Shown here: piece by piece, positions 57,021 to 64,000 of the stretch
Position numbering within the stretch: position 1 is the first letter of the stretch
Layout of the letters: each line of letters begins with the position of its first letter
Program-made: the position numbers and the translations under genes
The notes under the pieces: generated by a model
Told to the model about the DNA's origin: nothing
Database searches by the model: none
What the model saw: the letters and a program-made list of their open reading frames with translations, nothing else
NCBI RefSeq assembly: GCF_014217255.1
Contig: NZ_CP059404.1
Coordinates: forward strand, 186,001-250,000
Length of the DNA stretch: 64,000 nt
Source of the DNA: Corynebacterium incognita
Lineage (GTDB): Bacteria > Actinomycetota > Actinomycetes > Mycobacteriales > Mycobacteriaceae
Direction: 5' to 3'

Positions 57021-57983
57021 ATGAGCAATAAAGACTACCGGCCAACTCTCGCCCAGCTGCGCACCTTCGTCACGATTGCGGAGCACAAACATTTTGGCAC
57101 CGCAGCCAACAAGCTGCAGATATCCCAGCCATCACTGTCGCAGGCTCTCGTCGCCTTAGAACAAGGTCTTAATATTCAACTCATCGAGCGCTCCACCCGT
57201 CGCGTCATTGTGACAGCTGCGGGTGAGCAGCTCCTCCCCTACGCCAAAGCGACACTCGACGCCGCGGATTCTTTCCTCAATCAGTCCCGCGGCGCCAGCG
57301 GCCCACTCAGCGGCCAGCTGGCCATCGGCATTATCCCCACGGTCGCCCCGTACATCCTCCCTGAGTTCCTCACTTTGGTGAACGAGACCTACCCCGACCT
57401 CGAGCCACTGATCGTGGAGGAGCAAACGCACCACCTTATCCAGCAGCTTCGGGACGGCCGCTTGGACCTTGCCATCATCGCTTTGCCCTCCGAAGCGCCT
57501 GGGCTCGTGGAAAGGCCACTGTACAAGGAGCGTTTCTCCGTCGTGGTGCATTCCGACCACCCTTTGGCCAATCGCAACAATGTGAAGCTCAAGGACCTCG
57601 AGGATCTGGACCTGCTGTTGCTCGACGACGGCCACTGCCTCCGCGACCAAATCATCGACCTGTGCCGAGCGGCACAAGTTAATCCTTCGAAGTCCACAAA
57701 CTCCGTGACGCGCGCCGCTTCTCTCACCACAATCGTGCAATTAGTGGCCGCCGGGCTCGGCTCCACGCTCGTGCCCGAGTCCGCGATCAGTCTCGGCTGC
57801 GGCCGCCCGAACCTTGCGGTGTCCCACTTCGCCAAGAGCGTGACCGCCGAACGCGAAATCGGTATCGTATTCCGTTCCTCGGCCTCGCGCTCCGAGGCTT
57901 TTGAAAAGCTCGGTGACCTCGTCACCCAGGCCTTCAACACCGCCATCGCAGCGAACAAGGCACACGACGTCGTCGCTGAGTAG
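57021..57983 (+). CDS. oxyR: Hydrogen-peroxide-responsive LysR-type regulator OxyR
   Basis: The 320-residue protein (ATG 57021) has the LysR HTH (LRTFVTIAEHKHFGTAANKLQISQPSLSQALVALE) and a peroxide-sensing domain with Cys206 and Cys215 (GHCLRDQIIDLCRAA), the OxyR disulfide pair. Upstream and divergent: ahpC-ahpD. Confidence 0.94.
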   Translation: MSNKDYRPTLAQLRTFVTIAEHKHFGTAANKLQISQPSLSQALVALEQGLNIQLIERSTRRVIVTAAGEQLLPYAKATLDAADSFLNQSRGASGPLSGQLAIGIIPTVAPYILPEFLTLVNETYPDLEPLIVEEQTHHLIQQLRDGRLDLAIIALPSEAPGLVERPLYKERFSVVVHSDHPLANRNNVKLKDLEDLDLLLLDDGHCLRDQIIDLCRAAQVNPSKSTNSVTRAASLTTIVQLVAAGLGSTLVPESAISLGCGRPNLAVSHFAKSVTAEREIGIVFRSSASRSEAFEKLGDLVTQAFNTAIAANKAHDVVAE

Positions 57984-58008
57984 CGCCTTCTTCACACGCG
58001 AGAGCCGC

Positions 58009-58040
58009 TGACGCCCTAAGAGGTTGTCAGCGGCTTTCGC
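58009..58040 (+). terminator. Terminator after oxyR
   Basis: AGCCGCTGAC / GTCAGCGGCT (10 bp, 13-base loop), extended by GCGA / TCGC, followed by a short T-run; 26 bases past the oxyR stop. Confidence 0.75.
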
Positions 58041-58077
58041 TGTGGAGATTTAAGCCATAAAGACAAGGCTTATCGGG

Positions 58078-59277
58078 CTAGTAGCCCACCACCTGCGGTG
58101 CGGGCGCGCCCATGCTGCGTCCTTCGTAGTCGCCGCGAATCTGGCGATACAGATAGGCAAGGCCAAGGTAGTACGCCGGGTACAACACCACCGCGCCAAG
58201 TCCCAAAGTGACCATTATTCCGACGAAGAGCAACAGGCCAGCCAGCAACATATAACCAAACAGGTGCCAGAAGTGCCCCTTTGTAGCCTTCCACGACGCC
58301 GAGATTGGGTTACCCGCCCCGCCCTCAGCGGCGAAGTAAATCGCGAGGGACAGCTTGGTGGATACAAACACTATCGCCACATAAACAGCGATGAAAAGAA
58401 CAATTCCCAACACCGTGAGCGCAGCATTTTCCTCGGCCGCACCAAAGCCGATGGCAAAAGCCGCGGGAAGGACAACGAGAAGCTCCACGAGGACAACGAT
58501 GAGCACGACGCCAATCATCGTTCCAAAGATGCTCAGCCAACGGACCCCACGTACTGCGTCACCTACGCCCATCTTCGCCTGATTGAGCTGTTTGACCATG
58601 GCGTTATAAGCGATGGGACCAAGAAATAGCATTGCGACGAAGAACAATCCATAGACGATAAGTAGCGTCCCGAGTTCCGCCATCGCTTCATCAAACGATT
58701 GGTACGTCTCGGTACTACTTGCTTGCATGGCTGGCGAAGTCACCATCACACCAAAGAACACCGCGAAGAAACTGATGCCCAAGAGTAGAGGAACCAGAAT
58801 CCATAACATCCAGTTGTTCAGGGTGCGCTTGATGCCCCACTTGAAGGCGTTCATGATGTCGAAGTCGCGCATGGGCGCCACGACGTCGCCGAACTGCTCT
58901 CCAGGGCCAACGCCGGCGATGCCGTGGGGATCATAGGTGCCGTAAGGCTGTTGCGGACCCCCGTAACTTCCCTGCGGAGCGCCGTAACCTGGCTGCCCGC
59001 CTCCATAAGCGGACTGATTGCCATACCCGGGGTCCTGCGCACCATAGGATCCATAGGAACTGCCTCCAACATCCCCAGAGTGCTGCTGCGGCTGAGGGTT
59101 CTGGGCACCGGGGTACGGGAAACCCTGTTCCGCTTTGTCTGCGCCGGAGCCATAGGGCTGTTGCCCGTCCGAGGCACCATTTGTTCCGAATGGGTTGTGC
59201 CCTCCGCCTTGCTCGCTGCGTGGGTCGCGGCCGTTGCCGTCAAAAGGCGATCCGTAAGGGTCATTGGGGTAAGTCAT
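58078..59277 (-). CDS. Gly/Tyr/Gln-rich polytopic membrane protein
   Basis: From ATG 59277, 399 residues. The first ~125 are low complexity (Gly, Tyr, Gln, Pro, Asn; MTYPNDPYGSPFDGNG...), then MNAFKWGIKRTLNNWMLWILVPLL starts a domain with about six TM helices ending QIRGDYEGRSM. The membrane part has the plan of proteins annotated DUF975 or glycerophosphodiester phosphodiesterase membrane domain, but I cannot assign a family. Paralogous to the frameshifted gene just upstream. Function unknown. Confidence 0.75.
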   Translation of the reverse strand: MTYPNDPYGSPFDGNGRDPRSEQGGGHNPFGTNGASDGQQPYGSGADKAEQGFPYPGAQNPQPQQHSGDVGGSSYGSYGAQDPGYGNQSAYGGGQPGYGAPQGSYGGPQQPYGTYDPHGIAGVGPGEQFGDVVAPMRDFDIMNAFKWGIKRTLNNWMLWILVPLLLGISFFAVFFGVMVTSPAMQASSTETYQSFDEAMAELGTLLIVYGLFFVAMLFLGPIAYNAMVKQLNQAKMGVGDAVRGVRWLSIFGTMIGVVLIVVLVELLVVLPAAFAIGFGAAEENAALTVLGIVLFIAVYVAIVFVSTKLSLAIYFAAEGGAGNPISASWKATKGHFWHLFGYMLLAGLLLFVGIMVTLGLGAVVLYPAYYLGLAYLYRQIRGDYEGRSMGAPAPQVVGY

Positions 59278-59338
59278 TGTCAACCTTCTTCTTCAAGTGG
59301 TGGTCTCGGCTAAGCCGACTTTCTTACTATGGCAGGTT

Positions 59339-60320
59339 TTATTTACCGGTGCTACCAAAGTCGGGGTATGACGTGCCGCCGTACGGCCCAGGTGCAAAGT
59401 TGTTGGCACCGCCAGCGACACCGCCGTTATCGGCTAACACGCCGCCGTTGGCTTCCCCACCAATCAGCTGGCGGTAGATGAATGACATACCCAGGTACAT
59501 CGCTGGCATCGCGACGATGAACCCCAGAGATAGAGTTACAATTCCGATGCCCACAACACTCAAGGCTGCGGGGATGACATAGCCATAGACTCCGCCAAGG
59601 TTGCGGCCGGTCAGGGTCCAGGCTTGCTTCATCGCATCGACCGGAGGCACTCTGCGCTCCGCAATGAGGAATAGGCCAAACATGAGGCGCGGAAGAATAC
59701 CAATAGCAATCAACAGATGAATGAGGTTGAGGAACATCGCCAGAACCACGCTGGTGTGAGCCGCCAACTGCACGATGAGGGAAGGCAGCTGCACCATCAA
59801 TGCACCCACGAGCAGCGGGCCGTAGTGTATTCCCTTTACATCCGTCCAGGTGACTCGTTCCTTATTCAATTGCTGAACGCACAAGTGGATGATGAGCGGA
59901 AACACCACAACCATGATGACCATCTGAAGCAGCAACCTCACCGCAGCGAAGGTCTCCACCCCCCTCCGACGTCCCTGTCGCCGCACTATTGAAGTTCGCA
60001 GCTGTAGCACCGAAGAAGACCAGCATTTGCAGCAACCACAACGCGATACTGGGCAGGATAAAAACCTGCCAGGAACGCAGCACTGTGCGCAGCGCCCACA
60101 TGAATGCTCGTCCGAATTCGAAGTTGCCGTCAGCCCTGACCGGCCCACCGGCTTGCGGGGCGCCTGCCGACGCCGCGGCTGGGTACTGCTGCTGCCCGTT
60201 GTTCATCGGCCCGGGTCCATACATCGGGCCGGACAGTGGCATCGCTTCAGGGGTCGCGCCATCCGAGGAATGGAAGGGCGAACCATAGGGCGAATTGTGG
60301 GGAGGAAGCGGGGTGGGCAT
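59339..60320 (-). pseudogene. Frameshifted paralogue of the Gly/Tyr-rich membrane protein
   Basis: The N-terminal half (ATG 60320: MPTPLPPHNSPYGSPFHSSDG ... EFGRAFMWALRTVLRSWQVFILPSIALWLLQML) reads in one frame to SEGGG, after which homologous-looking sequence continues in another frame (VETFAAVRLLLQMVIMVVVFPLIIHLC ... MSFIYRQLIGGEANGG) to 59339. The shift falls at a run of six Gs (59959-59964 as C on the plus strand); five Gs would give one open frame of ~326 residues. It could be a real pseudogene, slippage-based phase variation or a sequencing error. Same N-terminal motif (SPYGSPF) and helix plan as the next gene downstream. Confidence 0.75.
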
Positions 60321-60513
60321 CGCGGTCAACTTACCTTTCTTGTATATGTGAATGTCACACATAAGATGCCAGCTGCCGGTGTTTTGTTCCCGGGATGCAA
60401 AAATCCTTGGGCGCATTGGAAATACCCGCGGCGACTATCTCAACACCATCTGCTTCCCCGGACGGGGCAGACACCTCTCCCCCGCCAGGGATGAGTAGGA
60501 TCAGACGTTGACT

Positions 60514-63500
60514 ATGACTTCTGACAACCCCGCCACCGCCCCGACCCGCGACACACTCTTCGCGGAACTTGAGCACGTCAGCCTTGTCGACGCCCGCCTG
60601 TTCCGGCGACGACTCAAGAAGGCGCGCTCGCCGCAGGCATTGCAGGCGATTGCTGGGGACATCGCCAAGGCGCGGCGTCGAGTAGCGCTTGTCGACGCCG
60701 CGGTGCCCACCATCGAGTACCCGGAACAGCTCCCAGTCAGCGCCCGGAAGGACGACATCGCTGCAGCCATCGCGGAAAACCAAGTGGTCATCATCGCTGG
60801 CGAGACCGGATCCGGTAAAACCACCCAGATTCCGAAGATTTGTCTGGAGCTGGGCCGAGGACGGCGCGGACTCATCGGGCACACCCAGCCCCGGCGTATC
60901 GCGGCGCGCACCGTCGCCGAACGCATCGCCGATGAACTCGACCAGAAAATCGGCGAGACCGTCGGCTACGCCATCCGCTTCGACGACCGGGTCAGCGACA
61001 CCACCGCGGTCAAGCTAATGACCGACGGTATTTTGCTCGCAGAGATGCAGCGCGACCGTTTCCTCAACAACTACGACACCATCATCATCGATGAGGCACA
61101 CGAGCGCTCCCTCAACATTGACTTCCTGCTGGGTTACCTCAAGCGGCTGCTGCCGCAACGCCCGGATCTTAAAGTCATCATCACCTCTGCGACCATTGAC
61201 CCGGAACGCTTCGCAGAACACTTCGCCACAGCAACTGGCGAACCCGCGCCCATCATTGAGGTCTCTGGGCGCACCTACCCCGTGGAGATCCGCTACCGGC
61301 CACTGGAATTCGAACGCGAGGGAAAGATCGTCGATCAGGACCCGTTGGACGGGCTGTGCGACGCCATCGCGGAACTCATGAACGAAGGTCCCGGCGACAT
61401 CCTGTGTTTCTTTGCCGGCGAAAGGGATATCCGCGATGCGCAGGAAGCCATCGAGGGCCGCAGGTGGAAAGGCGTCGAGGTCACCCCACTGTACGGCCGG
61501 CTGTCCAACCAAGAACAGCACCGCGTGTTTTCCCCGCACTCCGGGCGCCGCATCGTGTTGGCCACCAATATCGCCGAGACATCACTGACCGTGCCCGGTA
61601 TTCGGTACGTGGTGGACACCGGCACTGCCCGCATTTCCCGCTATTCCACGCGCACAAAGGTCCAGCGCCTGCCCATCGAGCCCATCTCTCAGGCCAGCGC
61701 GAATCAGCGCTCTGGCCGCTGTGGCCGTGTGGCAGACGGCATTGCGATTCGTTTGTACTCGGAAGAAGACTTCGCCTCCCGCCCCGAGTTCACCGACCCG
61801 GAAATCCTGCGCACCAACCTCGCTAGCGTCATCCTGCAAATGATCTCGCTGCGCTTAGGGGCCATTGAAGAGTTCCCCTTCATCCAGTCCCCGGACCACA
61901 AGTCCATCCGCGACGGCCTCGCCCTACTCAGCGAGCTGGGTGCCTTGGACTCCCCCACGCCCGCCGCCAAGGAACCTGCGACGCCGCGTCTCACGGACGT
62001 CGGCAAGCAACTAGCCCGCATCCCCGTGGATCCTCGAATGGCGCGCATGCTGGTGGAAGGCGCGCGTAACGGCTGTCTGGGCGACGTCATGGTGATCGTG
62101 GCGGCCATGACCATCCAAGACGTGCGCGAGCGCCCCCAGGACATGCAGGCCCAGGCCGACCAGGCACACGCACGCTTCAAGGACAAGGCCAGTGACTTTG
62201 TCGCCCTCCTCAACCTCTGGGACTACATCCAGGATTCGCGCAACGAGCTGTCCGGCAACGCCTTCCGCAAGCGCATGAAGAAGGAATTCCTACACTACAT
62301 GCGCATCCGGGAATGGTTTGATCTCGTGCGCCAATTGCAAGACGTATCCAAGCAGCTGGGTTGGGTGACTGCCAAGGACGAGGTCACCGCACGCGCCCCG
62401 GACGCGATCCATCAGTCACTGCTCGCTGGCTTGCTGTCCAACATTGGCGCTCGCGACGGCAATTCCAAGGAGTTCTACGGAGCGCGCGGCACCAAGTTCC
62501 TGATTTTTCCCGGATCCGCGCTGGCGAAGAAGCCGCCGGAATTTGTCATGGCCGCGGAGCTCGTGGAAACCTCCCGGCTGTGGGCGCGCGACGTTGCCGC
62601 GATCGATCCGGCGTGGGTGGAAAAGCTCGCGGCCGGGCTGCTCAAGCACAACTACTCGGACCCAGTATGGTCCACAAAGCGCGGCGCCGCGATGGCCACG
62701 CAGCGCTCCACGCTGTACGGGGTGACCGTGGTGGCAGACCGCCAGGTCCCCTACCACCGCGTGGATCCCGTGTTGGCTCGTGACATGTTCATCCGCCACG
62801 CCCTGATTGGCGGCGAGTGGACGACCCACCACAAGTTCTTCCACAACAACGTGCGCAAGCTAGAGGAAGCCGCGGAGATTGAGGACAAAATCCGGCGCCG
62901 TGGCGTCATCGTGGATGAGGACGCCCTGTTTGACTTCTACGACCAGCGACTGCCTGACAGCGTCACGACCTCGCGCAACTTCGACCGGTGGTGGAAGAAA
63001 AAACACCGCGACGCACCAGACTTCCTCGACTTCGACCCCGCCGCCCTGGTGGAGGATTCCTCTGCCACCGAAGCCGGCGAGGCCTTCCCCGACGCGGTGA
63101 CTCGCGGTTCAATGCGCTACGAGCTGCAGTATGCGTTTTCCCCTGGCGACCCACACGACGGTGTTACGGTCCTCATCCCACTGCCGATGTTGGCTGGCTT
63201 TGATGAGGAAGGCTGGGATTGGCTCGTACCGGGTCTGCGCGAAGAACTGGTCACTGAACTGATCCGCACTTTGCCCAAACACTTGCGCCGTTCCCTGGTA
63301 CCGGCGCCACAGTTTGCGCAGGCGGCTTTGCCCAAGCTGATTCCCTATTCTGGTTCCATCACGCAGCAGCTTGCTGACGTCCTGCGTTCGCTCGGCGGCA
63401 GCGGCGTCAATGCCTCAGATTTTGATCTGGCAAAACTGCCTCCCCATCTCCGCATGAATTTCGCGGCTATCAATAAAAAGGGCAAGATCGTCGACGCCGA

Positions 63501-64000
63501 CCGCGACATCGCTCAGCTACGAGCGCGCCAGGCCGGGTCGATCTCGTCCTCGGTGTCCAAAGCCGTGCGCCGCTCCAGCGGCGCCACCACCACTGCGACT
63601 GCCACCGAATGGACGCAGGACACGCTTGGCTCCGTCGAGGAGACTGTCACAACCAAGGTGGATGGCCACGCCATCACCGCCTATCCCGGCCTCGAAGTGA
63701 CGCCGCAAGGAATCGCAAAACGGATCTTCCCGACCAAGGCGGCCGCTGACGCCTCTTTGTTTAGCGCTAACCTCACCTTGCTGCTCAAGGACACATCTGT
63801 CTCCGCAAAACAGATGACCAATGGCTTGCCCCTGCAGCAGCGCGTCGCGGTGGACCATTATCCGCACGGCGGGGCTGCCGGGTTAGTCACTGATGCCAAG
63901 GTGGCCGCCATCCGCGATGAGATGGTCGGCGCAGGCGGGCCGGCCCGCAGCCCGGAGGACTTCGAACTCCTCAAAGCGAAGGTCAAGCCCACAGTCCCAA
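60514..64000 (+). CDS. hrpA: ATP-dependent RNA helicase HrpA (5' part, runs off the window)
   Basis: DEAH-box SF2 helicase, E. coli HrpA type. From ATG 60514 it is open for ~1162 residues to the right edge; the family is ~1300. Walker A GETGSGKTTQ (96-105), motif Ib HTQPRRIAARTVAERIADEL, DEAH at 193-196 (IIDEAHERSLNIDFLLGYLKRLL), motif III ITSATID, LATNIAETSLTVPGIRYVVDTG and motif VI QRSGRCGR, then the winged-helix/OB part and the HrpA-specific C-terminal region. The upstream 150 bases show no strong promoter or ribosome site. Confidence 0.95.
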   Translation, partial: MTSDNPATAPTRDTLFAELEHVSLVDARLFRRRLKKARSPQALQAIAGDIAKARRRVALVDAAVPTIEYPEQLPVSARKDDIAAAIAENQVVIIAGETGSGKTTQIPKICLELGRGRRGLIGHTQPRRIAARTVAERIADELDQKIGETVGYAIRFDDRVSDTTAVKLMTDGILLAEMQRDRFLNNYDTIIIDEAHERSLNIDFLLGYLKRLLPQRPDLKVIITSATIDPERFAEHFATATGEPAPIIEVSGRTYPVEIRYRPLEFEREGKIVDQDPLDGLCDAIAELMNEGPGDILCFFAGERDIRDAQEAIEGRRWKGVEVTPLYGRLSNQEQHRVFSPHSGRRIVLATNIAETSLTVPGIRYVVDTGTARISRYSTRTKVQRLPIEPISQASANQRSGRCGRVADGIAIRLYSEEDFASRPEFTDPEILRTNLASVILQMISLRLGAIEEFPFIQSPDHKSIRDGLALLSELGALDSPTPAAKEPATPRLTDVGKQLARIPVDPRMARMLVEGARNGCLGDVMVIVAAMTIQDVRERPQDMQAQADQAHARFKDKASDFVALLNLWDYIQDSRNELSGNAFRKRMKKEFLHYMRIREWFDLVRQLQDVSKQLGWVTAKDEVTARAPDAIHQSLLAGLLSNIGARDGNSKEFYGARGTKFLIFPGSALAKKPPEFVMAAELVETSRLWARDVAAIDPAWVEKLAAGLLKHNYSDPVWSTKRGAAMATQRSTLYGVTVVADRQVPYHRVDPVLARDMFIRHALIGGEWTTHHKFFHNNVRKLEEAAEIEDKIRRRGVIVDEDALFDFYDQRLPDSVTTSRNFDRWWKKKHRDAPDFLDFDPAALVEDSSATEAGEAFPDAVTRGSMRYELQYAFSPGDPHDGVTVLIPLPMLAGFDEEGWDWLVPGLREELVTELIRTLPKHLRRSLVPAPQFAQAALPKLIPYSGSITQQLADVLRSLGGSGVNASDFDLAKLPPHLRMNFAAINKKGKIVDADRDIAQLRARQAGSISSSVSKAVRRSSGATTTATATEWTQDTLGSVEETVTTKVDGHAITAYPGLEVTPQGIAKRIFPTKAAADASLFSANLTLLLKDTSVSAKQMTNGLPLQQRVAVDHYPHGGAAGLVTDAKVAAIRDEMVGAGGPARSPEDFELLKAKVKPTVP

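Noticed and set aside
60355-60513. Small gene between the frameshifted membrane protein and hrpA
   Set aside because: Frames here are short or run antisense into hrpA, with no ribosome site or recognisable sequence; nothing else visible.

Overview
The window is a stretch of an actinobacterial chromosome, almost certainly a Corynebacterium. The pimA / acyltransferase / phosphatidylinositol-phosphate synthase block, an AftC-like arabinofuranosyltransferase, polyphosphate glucokinase, the sigA...sigB-dtxR-galE order and a HemQ with the actinobacterial active site all point to the mycolic-acid-containing Corynebacteriales. Most of the sequence is GC-rich. The window contains no rRNA, IS element, CRISPR array or recognisable prophage, and no gap above about 300 bases lacks a gene.

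Layout. 1-9.2 kb (mostly minus strand): a truncated peptide-binding lipoprotein, secF-secD-yajC, ruvB-ruvA-ruvC, yebC, a TesB thioesterase, then a DUF3817 gene (+). 9.2-19.1 kb: a GT87 transferase (+), then a minus-strand run for phosphatidylinositol mannoside synthesis (pimA, acyltransferase, PIP synthase), a HIT protein, thrS, and three exported metal-related proteins (DyP peroxidase, PCu(A)C copper chaperone, CopC). 19.3-19.9 kb: six tRNA genes in one minus-strand array (Gly, Val, Gly, Cys, Val, Gly in transcription order). 20.0-22.3 kb: a lower-GC two-gene module, a soluble/2TM protein and a stand-alone asparagine-synthetase-like PP-loop ATPase. This is the best candidate in the window for an undescribed system. 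22.4-35.8 kb: a block syntenic, as far as I recall, with the M. tuberculosis Rv2671-Rv2703 region: RibD-like reductase, aftC, msrB, hemQ, DUF3000, RNase D-like, dxs, TRAM RNA methyltransferase, DUF3159, DUF3710, dut, DUF3093, DUF4193, ppgK. 36.0-46.3 kb: sigA, a DUF4190-like protein, a DEAD/DEAH helicase, DUF3039, DUF3099, a methyltransferase, dtd, sigB, dtxR, galE. 46.3-50.0 kb: bioD and bioA divergent from a POT-family transporter; both promoter regions carry a BioQ-like box. 50.0-64.0 kb: DUF4192, a PAC2 protein, a Ski2-like helicase, a small membrane protein, ahpD-ahpC divergent from oxyR, two paralogous repeat-rich membrane proteins (one broken by a frameshift at a run of six Gs), and the 5' part of hrpA, which runs off the end.

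Working together: the envelope genes build PI mannosides and arabinan; sec, copper and DyP genes serve export and extracytoplasmic metal/heme chemistry; dxs, hemQ, bioAD and the RibD-like enzyme serve cofactor metabolism; sigA, sigB, dtxR and oxyR are global regulators of growth, stress, iron and peroxide. A repeated theme is a TANNNT-type -10 box 7-8 bases before the start codon, implying many leaderless mRNAs.
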